Part shown: in pieces, positions 8,566-17,346 of the stretch
How the letters are laid out: each line of letters starts with the position of its first letter
Numbering within the stretch: the first letter of the stretch is position 1
Origin: Jannaschia rubra
GTDB lineage: Bacteria; Pseudomonadota; Alphaproteobacteria; Rhodobacterales; Rhodobacteraceae
NCBI RefSeq assembly: GCF_001403735.1
Contig: NZ_CXPG01000013.1
Coordinates: 62,001-126,000, forward strand
Direction: 5' to 3'
Length of the DNA: 64,000 nucleotides
Position numbers and translations under genes: made by a program
Notes under the pieces: model-generated
What the model saw: only the letters and a program-made list of their open reading frames with translations
Database searches by the model: none
Told to the model about the DNA's origin: nothing

Positions 8566-10212
8566 ATGACCGAAGCGATCGAACGCGAGGCGATGGAATA
8601 CGACGTCGTGATCGTGGGCGCGGGGCCCGCGGGGCTGTCGGCGGCCATCCGGCTCAAGCAGCTCGATGCCGACCTGTCGGTGGTCGTGCTGGAAAAGGGG
8701 TCCGAGGTCGGGGCGCATATCCTGTCGGGCGCGGTGCTGGACCCGGTGGGTCTCGACGCGCTGATCCCCGACTGGAAGGAACGGGGCGCGCCGCTCGACG
8801 TGCCCGTCGCCTCCGACAGCTTCTACGTTCTGGGCGAGGAGGGGCGCGTCCGCGTCCCGAACCTTGCCATGCCGCCTTTGATGTCGAACCACGGCAATTA
8901 CGTCGTCAGCATGGGCAACGTCTGCCGCTGGATGGCCGAACAGGCCGAGGCGCTGGGCGTCGAGATCTTCCCCGGCATGTCCTGTTCAGCCCTGGTCTGG
9001 GACGGCGACCGCGTGAAGGGCGTCGTGGCGGGTGAATTCGGCTTGAACCCCGACGGCACCCCCGGCCTTGGCTACGAGCCGGGAATGGAGCTGCACGGCA
9101 AATACGTCATGCTGGGCGAAGGCGTGCGGGGCAGCCTGTCCAAGCAGGTGATCGCGCGCCACGATCTGGACGCCGACAGCGAGGCGCAGAAATACGGGCT
9201 CGGCATGAAGGAGCTTTGGGAGATCGACCCCGAGAAGCACCGGCCGGGCAAGGTCGTGCACACGATGGGCTGGCCTCTGGGCAAGAATGCGGGCGGTGGC
9301 AGCTTCATCTATCACCTTGACAACAATCAGGTCTATGTCGGCTTTGTCGTTCACCTGAACTATCGCAACCCCTACGTTAACCCCTATCTCAGCTTCCAGC
9401 AGTTCAAGCATCACCCCATGGTCGCCGAGTTGCTGGAGGGCGGGAAGCGCGTGGCCTATGGCGCCCGCGCGATCAGCGAAGGCGGCTGGCAGTCATTGCC
9501 CCGCACCGCCTTCCCCGGCGGCGTCCTGCTGGGCTGTGCCGCCGGCATGGTCAACGTTCCCCGCATCAAGGGCAACCACAACGCCATGCTGTCGGGCAAG
9601 GCGGCGGCCGAGGCCGCCCATCAGGCCATAGCCGAAGGGCGGTCCGGCGACGTGCTGGAGGCCTACGACGCCGAGGTCCGCAAGGGTCCCATCGGCAAGG
9701 ACCTGAAGCGCGTCCGCAACGTCAAGCCGCTTTGGTCGAATTACGGCCTGACCGCCTCGCTGACGGTGGGCGGTGCATCGATGTGGATGAACAACCTGGT
9801 GGGCTGGTCGCCCTTCACCTCGAAGCACCGCAAGTCGGACGCGGAGGCGACGGAACCCGCCGAGAAGCACAAGCCCATCGACTACCCCAAGCCCGACGGC
9901 AAGCTGTCGTTCGACCGTTTGACCAACGTGGCGTTCAGCTTCACCAATCACGAGGAATCCCAGCCCTCGCACCTGAAGCTGAAGGACCCCGAGGTTCCCG
10001 TCGCCGTGGATCTCAAGGTCTACGCAGGGCCCTCATCGCGCTATTGCCCCGCGGGCGTCTACGAGTTCGTGGGCGAGGGCGAGGACGCGAAGTTCGTGAT
10101 CAACTTCCAGAACTGCGTTCATTGCAAGACCTGCGACATCAAGGATCCGGCCCAGAACATCGTCTGGACGGTGCCGCAGGGGGGCGACGGACCGAACTAT
10201 CCGAACATGTGA
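8566..10212 (+). CDS. Electron transfer flavoprotein-ubiquinone oxidoreductase
   Basis: Passes electrons from reduced ETF to ubiquinone at the inner membrane, serving fatty- and amino-acid oxidation. I use the ATG at 8566, preceded by AGGGGGA, giving 548 residues; an upstream ATG at 8521 would add 15. The N-terminal FAD site is VIVGAGPAGLSAA. The C-terminal 4Fe-4S ferredoxin-like domain carries CPAGVYE and the cluster motif NCVHCKTCDIKDP. Length and both cofactor sites match the ETF-QO family. It is divergent from lysA. Confidence 0.95.
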   Translation: MTEAIEREAMEYDVVIVGAGPAGLSAAIRLKQLDADLSVVVLEKGSEVGAHILSGAVLDPVGLDALIPDWKERGAPLDVPVASDSFYVLGEEGRVRVPNLAMPPLMSNHGNYVVSMGNVCRWMAEQAEALGVEIFPGMSCSALVWDGDRVKGVVAGEFGLNPDGTPGLGYEPGMELHGKYVMLGEGVRGSLSKQVIARHDLDADSEAQKYGLGMKELWEIDPEKHRPGKVVHTMGWPLGKNAGGGSFIYHLDNNQVYVGFVVHLNYRNPYVNPYLSFQQFKHHPMVAELLEGGKRVAYGARAISEGGWQSLPRTAFPGGVLLGCAAGMVNVPRIKGNHNAMLSGKAAAEAAHQAIAEGRSGDVLEAYDAEVRKGPIGKDLKRVRNVKPLWSNYGLTASLTVGGASMWMNNLVGWSPFTSKHRKSDAEATEPAEKHKPIDYPKPDGKLSFDRLTNVAFSFTNHEESQPSHLKLKDPEVPVAVDLKVYAGPSSRYCPAGVYEFVGEGEDAKFVINFQNCVHCKTCDIKDPAQNIVWTVPQGGDGPNYPNM

Positions 10213-10304
10213 CGGCTGCACACCGTCTCGTGACCGCCGGCGCCCCGCTTCGGATTGCATAACGCCACGGCGGCCCCTAGCTTGTCGCAAAAGGGGTTTT
10301 TCGC

Positions 10305-11984
10305 ATGATCCGTCCGCTGCTTCTCGCCGCCACGCTGCTGCTTCCGCCCGCCGTGCAGGCGCAGGGCGTTGCGGGGCCATATCTCGCTGCGCGCATCGCG
10401 GGGTTCGGCAACGACCATACGGCGGCGGCCGAGTATTACGCCACCTTGCTCGAACAGGACCACGCAACCCCGCAGGTTCTTGAAAACGCTCTCATCATCT
10501 ACTCCGTGCTGGGCGACTTCCGCTCCGCCCGCGAGGTCGCGGATCGCATGGACGAGAGCGGGCAGGTCAGCCAGTTCGCCGCCAGCGCACGGATGGTCGC
10601 GGCCCTGCAGGATGGGCGTTTCGGCGATGCGCGTGATCTTCTGTCGGGCGACGGGGTGGGGGGTGCACTGCTCGACGGCCTGCTCGCCGCCTGGATCGAG
10701 GCAGCGGACGGCGACATGGGTGCCGCGCTCGACGGTTTCGACCGTCTGGCCGAGACCGAGAGCTTCGCGCCCTTCGCCCAGATGCACAAGGCCTTCGCAC
10801 TGGCGCAGGCGGGCGATTTCGAGGGCGCCGACGCGATCTTCTCGGGCGAGGAAAACGGCCCCCTCAATGCCACCACGCGGGGGATCGAGGCCCATGCCCA
10901 GGTTTTGGCGCAGCTCGGCCGGTCGGAGGATGCGCTGGAGCTTCTGCAGAAGGCCAATGAGGTTACCAACAGCGCGACCCTGCGCGATCTCGAAGACCGG
11001 ATCGCGGCGGGCGAGCGGCCGCCCTACGACGTCGTCGCCACGCCGATGGACGGCATGGCCGAGGCCTATTTCACGCTTGCCGCGCTGCTCATGGGCGACT
11101 CCTCCGTCACGTTCACGCTGCTCAACGCGCGCGCGGCGCTGGCGCTTCGGCCCACGCACGTCGAGGGGTTGCTGCTGACCGCCGACCTGCTGGAAGGGCA
11201 GGAGCAATACGCCCTCGCCGCCGAGGTCTTCGCCGCCGTCCCCCGCGACGATCCCGGTTTCCACGAGGCCGAGATCGCCCGTGCCGACGTCCTGCTCGCC
11301 TCCGGGCAGGACGAGGCGGCGATCGAGGTGCTGTCGTCGCTGACCCGCTCCAACGGCGAGGAGATCGACGTCTGGGCCGCCTATGCCGACGCGCTGCGCC
11401 GCCTGGAACGTTTTGCCCCCGCCGCCGTGGCCTATGATCGGTCCATCGACATGCTGCCCGAGGTCACGCCGCGCCACTGGTTTCTGTTCTACGCCCGCGG
11501 CGTCGCGCATGAGCAGCTTGACGAATGGCCAGCTGCCGAGGCCGACTTTCGCCGCGCGCTCGACCTGAACCCCGATCAACCGAACGTCCTGAACTATCTG
11601 GGCTACGGCCTGGTCGAGCAGCGCAGCAAGCTCGACGAGGCGCTCGACATGATCGAACGCGCCGTGGCCGCCCGCCCCGACGACGGCTACATCACCGATT
11701 CCCTGGCCTGGGTCTATTATCGCCTCGGCCGCCACGAAGACGCGGTCGAGCCGATGGAACGCGCCGTGATGCTGAACCCGCTCGATCCTTTGATCAACGA
11801 CCATCTGGGCGACGTCCTCTGGTCCGTTGGCCGCAAACGCGAGGCGGAGTTCCAATGGCGCCGCGCGCTCAGCCTCGACCCCAAGGAGGAGATCGACCGC
11901 ATCCGTCGCAAGCTGGAGGTCGGGCTCGACCGCGTGCTGGAGGAAGAGGGCGAGGCAGGGCCCATCGAGGCCGCCGACAGATAA
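10305..11984 (+). CDS. Exported tetratricopeptide-repeat protein
   Basis: A 559-residue protein with a clear signal peptide (hydrophobic residues 4-18, cleavage likely after VQAQ) followed by a chain of helical TPR-like units. The best are in the last third, where the A..Y.R.LDLNP..PN..N.LGY pattern and an A.RPDDGYITDSL segment match TPR consensus positions. It is probably periplasmic and mediates protein contacts; no enzymatic motif is visible. It ends one base before the ispE start, so the two genes are likely co-transcribed. Confidence 0.82.
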   Translation: MIRPLLLAATLLLPPAVQAQGVAGPYLAARIAGFGNDHTAAAEYYATLLEQDHATPQVLENALIIYSVLGDFRSAREVADRMDESGQVSQFAASARMVAALQDGRFGDARDLLSGDGVGGALLDGLLAAWIEAADGDMGAALDGFDRLAETESFAPFAQMHKAFALAQAGDFEGADAIFSGEENGPLNATTRGIEAHAQVLAQLGRSEDALELLQKANEVTNSATLRDLEDRIAAGERPPYDVVATPMDGMAEAYFTLAALLMGDSSVTFTLLNARAALALRPTHVEGLLLTADLLEGQEQYALAAEVFAAVPRDDPGFHEAEIARADVLLASGQDEAAIEVLSSLTRSNGEEIDVWAAYADALRRLERFAPAAVAYDRSIDMLPEVTPRHWFLFYARGVAHEQLDEWPAAEADFRRALDLNPDQPNVLNYLGYGLVEQRSKLDEALDMIERAVAARPDDGYITDSLAWVYYRLGRHEDAVEPMERAVMLNPLDPLINDHLGDVLWSVGRKREAEFQWRRALSLDPKEEIDRIRRKLEVGLDRVLEEEGEAGPIEAADR

Positions 11985-11985
11985 C

Positions 11986-12783
11986 GTGACGCGGGGATCG
12001 ACCGACACCGCCTTCGCGCCCGCCAAGGTCAACCTGACGCTGCACGTCACCGGGCGGCGGCGCGACGGCTATCACCTGCTCGACAGCCTCGTGGCCTTCG
12101 CCGATGTGGTCGACGTGCTGACGGTTGAGCGGGGCGACGCGCTGACCGTCTGCGGCCCCTTTGCGGACGGCGTTCCCACGGACGACCGCAACCTGATCCG
12201 GCGGGCCCTGCGTCTGGCCGGAACGCCGCGCGCCGTAATGCTGGAGAAGAACCTGCCGCATCCCGCGGGCCTCGGAGGCGGATCGTCGGACGCGGCCGCG
12301 GTGCTTCGGCTGGTGGGCGCCTGTCCGGACCCGGCTGCCCTGCTGTCGCTGGGTGCAGATGTTCCCGTCTGCATGACTCCCCGCGCCCAGCGGATGCGCG
12401 GCATCGGAGAGATCCTGAGCCCCGTCCCCATGCCGCCGCTCCACGCCGTGCTGATCAATCCCGGCGTTGCCTTGCCGACCGGACGGGTGTTCGCCGGCCT
12501 TGCCACGACGGACAACCGTCCGATGGACGCATTGCCCGACGCGGGTCCGACGCTCGACTGGCTGGCGCGCCAGCGCAATGACCTGGAACCGCCTGCCCGG
12601 CAGATTGCCCCCGTCATCGGCGACGTCCTGTCCGCCTTGCGTGAAGCGGGGGCTGATATCGCGCGGATGTCTGGATCGGGCGCCACATGCTTCGGGCTAT
12701 GGCCTTCGCGGGCGCTGGCGGACAAAGCGGCGCATGAGCTGACCCTTTCGGGCTGGTGGGTGCGCGCCTGCACCCTGATCTGA
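11986..12783 (+). CDS. ispE: 4-diphosphocytidyl-2-C-methyl-D-erythritol kinase (GTG start)
   Basis: GHMP kinase of the MEP isoprenoid pathway. The GTG at 11986, one base after the TPR gene stop, gives 265 residues beginning MTRGSTDTAFAPAKVNLTL, the expected N-terminus. The ATP-binding GHMP motif is HPAGLGGGSSDAA, and the RRRDGYHLLDSL segment is the substrate-binding region. A GSGATCFG motif near the C-terminus completes the fold. It converges with the polyprenyl synthase gene, four bases apart, placing two isoprenoid genes end to end. Confidence 0.92.
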   Translation: MTRGSTDTAFAPAKVNLTLHVTGRRRDGYHLLDSLVAFADVVDVLTVERGDALTVCGPFADGVPTDDRNLIRRALRLAGTPRAVMLEKNLPHPAGLGGGSSDAAAVLRLVGACPDPAALLSLGADVPVCMTPRAQRMRGIGEILSPVPMPPLHAVLINPGVALPTGRVFAGLATTDNRPMDALPDAGPTLDWLARQRNDLEPPARQIAPVIGDVLSALREAGADIARMSGSGATCFGLWPSRALADKAAHELTLSGWWVRACTLI

Positions 12784-12787
12784 CGGA

Positions 12788-13783
12788 TCAGTTCGCCCGC
12801 TCGACCACGTAATCTGCCAGATCGGCCAGCATGTCGCGCAAGTCCGACTGCGGCAGACGTGCCAGCGCAGCCTGCGCTCGGTCGCGCCAAGCCAGTGCCT
12901 CGATCCGCGTCTCCTCCAGCGTGCCGTGACTGGCAAGTATCGCGCGGGCGCGGTCCAGATCGTCGGACTTCCCCCGCTCCAACGCGTCGCGCCAGAACGT
13001 CCGCTCCGCCTCGTCCGCCCGCATCAATGCGCGGATCACCGGCAGCGTCAGCTTCCCTTCGCGGAAGTCGTCGCCCAGATCCTTGCCGATCGCCTCGCCC
13101 GCGCCCCCGTAATCGAGCCAGTCGTCAACGATTTGGAAACTGACGCCCAGGGCATCGCCGAACTCCGCCAGCGCCGCGATGTGCTCCTCGGGTGCGCAGG
13201 CCACGACTGCGCCGCTTTCGCAGGCCGCCTGGAACAGCGCAGCGGTCTTGCCCCGCACCACACGCAGATATGTCTCCTCCGTCGTGGCCAGGTTGCGCGC
13301 GGCGGTCAGTTGCAGCACCTCGCCCTCCGCGATCGTCGCCGCCGCGCCCGAGAGGATGTCCAGCACACGCAGCGATCCCGTCTCGACCATCAACTGGAAC
13401 GACCGCGCGAACAGGTAATCGCCTACCAGCACGCTCGACTGGTTGTCCCACAGAAGGTTCGCGGTGGGCCGCCCGCGCCGCTGCGCGCTTTCGTCAACGA
13501 CATCGTCATGCAGCAGGGTCGCGGTGTGAATGAACTCGACCGTGGCGGCCAGCTTGACGTGATCGTCGCCGCCGTATCCGCACAGGCGCGCCGCCGCGAG
13601 CGTCAGCAGCGGACGGATCCGCTTGCCCCCCGCACCCACCAGATGCGCCGTCACTTCGGGGATGCGAGGCGCGTTCTCGGAGGCCATGCGGGTGGAGATG
13701 AGCGCGCTCACAGCCTCCATGTCCCCGGCGAGCGCGGTGGCGAGACGTTCGTGCGGTTTCGGCGGCGTGGCGTCGGTCAGCAT
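12788..13783 (-). CDS. Polyprenyl diphosphate synthase (ubiquinone side chain)
   Basis: Elongates isoprenoid diphosphate, in this lineage most likely to the decaprenyl chain of ubiquinone-10. The ATG at 13783, nine bases after GAGGAA, yields 331 residues; an ATG at 13870 would overlap the divergent DUF2007 gene. The first aspartate-rich motif is LLHDDVVDES followed by RRG, and the second is DDWLDYGG; GNKIRPL appears here as GGKRIRPLLTL. Chain length cannot be read directly from the sequence. Confidence 0.9.
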   Translation of the reverse strand: MLTDATPPKPHERLATALAGDMEAVSALISTRMASENAPRIPEVTAHLVGAGGKRIRPLLTLAAARLCGYGGDDHVKLAATVEFIHTATLLHDDVVDESAQRRGRPTANLLWDNQSSVLVGDYLFARSFQLMVETGSLRVLDILSGAAATIAEGEVLQLTAARNLATTEETYLRVVRGKTAALFQAACESGAVVACAPEEHIAALAEFGDALGVSFQIVDDWLDYGGAGEAIGKDLGDDFREGKLTLPVIRALMRADEAERTFWRDALERGKSDDLDRARAILASHGTLEETRIEALAWRDRAQAALARLPQSDLRDMLADLADYVVERAN

Positions 13784-13832
13784 GGTCAACGGTTCCTCGA
13801 CAAGCGCGGAGCGCGCACATATCTCTCTGTCC

Positions 13833-14048
13833 ATGAAAGAACTTCTGCGCACCAACGACCCCACGGTCATCGCCTTCGCTCAGGCCTTGCTGGACGGCGA
13901 GGGTATAGATTGCTTCGTGCTGGATGCAAACATCTCGGTCCTCGAAGGATCCATAGGAATCCTTCCCCGCCGGATGATGGTGGCGGATACCGATCTGGCC
14001 CCGGCGCAGGGGGTCATGCGCGACAACGATGTGGCGATATCGGGCTGA
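13833..14048 (+). CDS. DUF2007-family small protein
   Basis: A 71-residue protein starting MKELLRTND, with the compact pattern of the DUF2007 family (LL.TND...IAFAQALL.GEGI, then ...LPRRMMV...D...A). Its function is not established; it has been proposed to be a signal-transducing fold. The gene is divergent from the polyprenyl synthase with 49 bases between starts. In related genomes a methyltransferase gene often follows; none is present here. Confidence 0.75.
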   Translation: MKELLRTNDPTVIAFAQALLDGEGIDCFVLDANISVLEGSIGILPRRMMVADTDLAPAQGVMRDNDVAISG

Positions 14049-14192
14049 TCGGCGGGTTCCAGCGCGTCTTCCGGGTGTTTTTGTAAAGGAAGTTCAATTC
14101 CGCTGCAACATTCGGTCGCGGGCTCTTAAAGTTCCGTGACAGGACCCCATGTTGTGTGGTGCAATCGTTTCATCACCACAGAGGAGAATGCC

Positions 14193-14366
14193 ATGTCGCT
14201 CACGTCCCATCTGTCGGAACTTCGCAAGAAACATGAAACGCTTTCCCGTCAGGTGGAGGAGGAGGCCCGTAATCCGGCCGTCGACTCCGTGGCGCTGACC
14301 GAGATGAAGAAGCGCAAGCTGGCCATCAAGCAGCAGATCGAGAAGCTGAGCGCGACCGCCCACTGA
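14193..14366 (+). CDS. YdcH-family (DUF465) small coiled-coil protein
   Basis: A 57-residue, charged, alpha-helical protein beginning MSLTSHLSELRKKHE. It matches the DUF465/YdcH family in length and in the spacing of its two helices, the second ending in LKIKQQIEKL-like sequence. GAGGAG lies six bases before the ATG. Function is unknown. It is probably monocistronic, followed by a GC-rich inverted repeat and then the degraded island. Confidence 0.82.
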   Translation: MSLTSHLSELRKKHETLSRQVEEEARNPAVDSVALTEMKKRKLAIKQQIEKLSATAH

Positions 14367-14389
14367 GCGCGACCCGGATCGCAACATCG

Positions 14390-14409
14390 GCCCGCCCATC
14401 CGGCGGGCC
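14390..14409 (+). terminator. Inverted repeat after the DUF465 gene, possible terminator
   Basis: GGCCCGCC (14390-14397) pairs perfectly with GGCGGGCC (14402-14409) across a four-base loop. There is no run of T after it, so intrinsic termination would be weak. Confidence 0.4.
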
Positions 14410-14468
14410 ATTCCGAGTTGTAGAACACAGGTGAGGGGACACTTTCGCCCGTTTTCCATTTCAGGCCA

Positions 14469-14900
14469 TCATCGACCCTGAAGCTTTGCCCACATCGGCA
14501 TGCCGCGAAACAGCCATGCTTGGTAGAGAGTCCTGGCGATGTCGGGCAGATGAGGGCGGTCGTCCCGCCGGCGGCCTCGGTACTTTGTAGGAGCTCCACC
14601 CGAGGCTTCCTCGTCTTTGGCTCTGTCCGCCTCCTGCTCCGGGTCCTTCCGTGGCGATGGCTGCTGGACGCCCATCCGCATCGTTGGTGTGGTTCGGGCG
14701 ACCTTGTTGGTGCGCCTCTTCAACACGAAGATCGCCTTCTCGGCCCCCGGCATTGCGATGTGCCTGATCTATGTAGCTTTCACAGCTGATACGGAGGGGT
14801 CTTCCATTCCATCTGCCTCCGCTCCTTCCGCTTGTTCCGGTTCCACCTCGGCACCTTCCGGAGGTGAAGCGTCCGCCGCCAAAGGCGTTCTGTAGGGTCT
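14469..14900 (-). pseudogene. Decayed reading frame downstream of the 14901-15593 gene
   Basis: The frame of the gene at 14901-15593 stays open for another 432 bases after its TGA, broken only by a TAG at 14769-14771. The first piece (about 43 codons) is acidic and alanine-rich (PPEGAEVEPEQAEGAE). The second piece could restart at the ATG at 14753 as a 94-residue basic protein ending in ALYQAWLF-like helical sequence and a stop at 14469. I recognise no family. It reads as protein-like sequence, either two tiny genes or the decayed tail of one. Confidence 0.3.
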
Positions 14901-15593
14901 TCAGTCGAAGAAGTCGTAGTGCACGCGCCATATGTTCATCGGGGCGATCTGGACGCGCGGATTGTCGGCGGTGCCATTGATACATGTGGTGCCTGCGGAA
15001 GAGCTGCGGCGACCCGCACGCTGGTTGATACTGCCCCGCGCGCGGATGGCGTTCAGGAAGTTGGAGGTCGGCTGGATCGTTGCGTGGATGACCCTTCGGG
15101 CGATGGCAGCGCGAAGTTCCGGGTCGTCGATCTCGTCGTCGATGCCAAGCCGTCTGTAGACGGAGCGATAGCGTGGCGACAGGATCGGGAAGCCAGCGGT
15201 CTTGTCGATTTCGTTGGCCGTCTGGATGAGGCTGTCGACCCGGAAGCGCTGGAAAGCAGACGAAGCAAGGTTCGGCCCCGCCAACGCGCTTCTCGACTGG
15301 TCGTCCGGGTCACTGCGGTAGGCAGCCCTCTCGTCGGCAGAAGTCCAGCTTTGCAGTGCTTCCCACCGCGTCAGGTGGGGATACATCTTGCCCCACTCCG
15401 CAAGGCTCTCCGAGAACTCCAACGGCTTCTCCCCGGATAGGTGCGGCGTTCGCCACATGGGCCATGGGGCGGCAACACATCCGCAATGGTATTGTAAACA
15501 TCGTGCAGCAGAAGACGAGCCAGGATAGGCATGTGCCGCTGCACCCCGAGTTGAAGGCCGTCCTAGATCCTCTGCCGCCCGACGACCTGACAT
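14901..15593 (-). CDS. Hypothetical protein in the degraded island, 5' end uncertain
   Basis: A frame of up to 230 codons. The part from about 15440 downward looks natural (FSESLAEWGKMYPHLTRWEA, later PRYRSVYRRLGIDDEIDDPE and a C-terminus MNIWRVHYDFFD). The first 50 or so codons are antisense to the integrase remnant and do not look protein-like, so the original gene was probably truncated near 15440-15470. Base composition is lower in GC than the neighbours. No family recognised; a phage or island origin is an inference from location. Confidence 0.35.
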   Translation of the reverse strand: MSGRRAAEDLGRPSTRGAAAHAYPGSSSAARCLQYHCGCVAAPWPMWRTPHLSGEKPLEFSESLAEWGKMYPHLTRWEALQSWTSADERAAYRSDPDDQSRSALAGPNLASSAFQRFRVDSLIQTANEIDKTAGFPILSPRYRSVYRRLGIDDEIDDPELRAAIARRVIHATIQPTSNFLNAIRARGSINQRAGRRSSSAGTTCINGTADNPRVQIAPMNIWRVHYDFFD

Positions 15594-15835
15594 TCCTTGT
15601 CACCGCCCTGAGCAAGCCATTCAGCCCGGCAGGCTTCACGAACTAGTTCTGCGACGTGCCGCGCGAAGCCGGGTTGCCCAACAGGGCGTCACCGCATGGG
15701 CTGCGCAAGGCGACGCGCCGCAGACTGGCGGAAGCAGGCTGCACTCCTCACGAGATCATGGCGATCAGCGGACACCGTTCGCCGGCGGAAGTGACTCGAT
15801 CCACCGTAAAAGCGGGGGGAAAGGGCTTCGTATAA
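15440..15835 (+). pseudogene. Tyrosine-recombinase (integrase) remnant
   Basis: The C-terminal catalytic domain of a phage-type integrase is recognisable: MGRQHIRNG, then QQKT, HPELKAVLD, KPFSPAGF, and the box-II HGLRKA (H-x-x-R) and SGHRS motifs. It is inactive in three ways. The N-terminal two thirds are missing, and the first arginine block near 15444-15452 (RRS) is out of frame with the rest. A TAG at 15644-15646 interrupts the frame where relatives have Trp. The nucleophilic tyrosine is replaced by Ser (VTRST, normally RYT). The residual frame ends with TAA at 15833-15835. It lies 117 bases from the 3' end of tRNA-Ser(GCU), a usual position for an integrase. Confidence 0.82.
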
Positions 15836-15952
15836 AGGGCCATGGACCGGCTCGACCGGATCGAACCAAGAATAGAAACTGTCGAACCAAGTAAATCAGT
15901 TCAGCAAATCGCCCCGCAAGAGGCTGACTATGCAAGATATTTGTAAGGAGGT

Positions 15953-16039
15953 GGCGGAGACGAAGGGATTCGAACCCTCGAACGCTTGCACGTTACTCCC
16001 TTAGCAGGGGAGCGCCTTCGACCACTCGGCCACGTCTCC
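15953..16039 (-). tRNA. tRNA-Ser (anticodon GCU)
   Basis: On the minus strand the sequence begins GGAGACG, which pairs with CGTCTCC at the 3' end, followed by a G discriminator and an encoded CCA (15955-15953). The D arm contains GCCGAGTGGTCGAAGGC, the anticodon stem CTCCC/GGGAG encloses CTGCTAA with anticodon GCT (16005-16003), a variable arm follows, and the T arm contains GGTTCGAATCC. The long variable arm is as expected for serine tRNA. It reads AGC and AGU codons. Confidence 0.96.
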
Positions 16040-16657
16040 GTCGGCGGGTTTATCCATCTCAGACCAAGGAAACAACACCAAAAATCAATGTGAAGGCGAT
16101 CAAGCTTTCGGACCCCTGCCGGCTGCTTAAACATGAACTCGGCACGCAGACGCATAGGCCGGCGGAATGAACTTAACAGTTTTTTCGACATGGGCAGAAG
16201 AAATTTTTTCGTCTTCACGCGCTTCAACGCTTTGAGCGCGACACGTAGGCAGCGCGCAGCAACCCCCAAGCATACTATTGACTATTATCCGCGAAGAAGA
16301 GTGAAAGAGGCTCCTGACATGCGCGCGTCATCTTGATGACCTTCCTGCCGGTCGCCGCTGGCGTTCGCACCGTGTCGCGCCTGCGAAAGCCGTTGGATTG
16401 GGCGAAGAGCAGACTTGTAGCACTGCGGCGATGTAAGGGTGAATGTCACTAGGTGTTTGATCCCACGGTTTGATGGTGCGATCTGTTCTTTGGAATGGAA
16501 GGCAGCACAATCGCACAAGTTCCTCATGGGAGCGCCACGACTACTCAGCCACGTCTCCATCGATCCGTCCAAGAGCCGGTAAACGGAGGGACAGGGGCAA
16601 ATCCCGCATCGGGGCGCCGGAACCTGTCGGTCGGTCGGCGCCCCCTCGGCTCCGTCG
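16040..16657. other. Gene-poor, AT-richer spacer after tRNA-Ser
   Basis: About 620 bases without a convincing gene. It is visibly richer in A and T than the flanks (for example around 16190-16215). Short frames exist on both strands, but none has a Shine-Dalgarno site with protein-like composition. The only recognisable content is the partial tRNA copy at 16528-16559. Confidence 0.5.
16528..16559 (-). repeat. Degenerate copy of the 5' half of tRNA-Ser(GCU)
   Basis: The stretch reading gggagcgcc...ccacgtctcc repeats the acceptor 5' strand, D arm and start of the anticodon stem of the tRNA at 16008-16039, with one base missing and three substitutions over about 32 positions. It has the same orientation as the intact tRNA, about 520 bases away, and lacks the 3' half. 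It could be a relic of a past duplication or element insertion. Confidence 0.7.
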
Positions 16658-17233
16658 TCAGATGGTCTTGGGGTGAAGCACAACGCGGGCCTTGAGTGGC
16701 ACGCGATTGTAAAGATCGATCGCCTGATCGTTCACCAGCCGGGCACAGCCATTGGACACCGCGGTCGCGATCGTGGAAGGGGCATTCGTGCCGTGGATGC
16801 GCAGGTAGGTGTCGCCTCGGCCCGGTTCGAACAGATAGAGCGCGCGGGCGCCAAGCGGATTGTCGGGGCCACCGGGCATGCCGTCCTCATACTGCTTGTA
16901 GGCAGCCGGGTTGCGTTCGATCATGTCCGGCGTGGGGGTCCAGCTGGGCCATTCCTTTTTGGCGCCGACGTAGAACTCCCCCGACTCGTAGAGACCCGGA
17001 CGGCCCACGCCGACCATGTATCGCATCGCGCGCGCGCCTGGCAGTGTCCAGAACAGCATGAAGCTGTCGGGCAGGACGTGGATTTCGCCGGGGGCAATCT
17101 CCGGGCGGATCGGCACTTCGACCGGCAGGAAGTCGGGTCGGATGCTGGACGTCGCGACGGCTTGGGCCATCGCCTGGCCGCTGCCGAACAGGGCAAGCGC
17201 CGTGCCGCCCGCGATCAAGTCGCGTCGTTTCAT
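16658..17233 (-). CDS. L,D-transpeptidase (YkuD/ErfK family), exported
   Basis: Cross-links peptidoglycan or attaches proteins to it in the periplasm. The ATG at 17233 gives 191 residues with a signal sequence KRRDLIAGGTALALFG; the twin arginine suggests possible Tat export. The catalytic region has HGTNAPST followed by SNGCARL, containing the active-site His and Cys of the YkuD domain (HGT...S.GC.R). The rest is a single catalytic domain with no separate peptidoglycan-binding module. Confidence 0.9.
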   Translation of the reverse strand: MKRRDLIAGGTALALFGSGQAMAQAVATSSIRPDFLPVEVPIRPEIAPGEIHVLPDSFMLFWTLPGARAMRYMVGVGRPGLYESGEFYVGAKKEWPSWTPTPDMIERNPAAYKQYEDGMPGGPDNPLGARALYLFEPGRGDTYLRIHGTNAPSTIATAVSNGCARLVNDQAIDLYNRVPLKARVVLHPKTI

Positions 17234-17346
17234 GTCTTGGTCCTCATCATCAATCAGTAAGTCTTGTGGCGAACATATACGCAACCGCCGGCGAATGTTC
17301 CATCGGAGCCTTCAAACTTGCGTCAGATGTGAAGCAAGTCGGAGCG

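Noticed and set aside
16133-16336. 67-codon plus-strand frame in the spacer after tRNA-Ser
   Set aside because: No Shine-Dalgarno, Arg-rich composition and no similarity to a known small protein.
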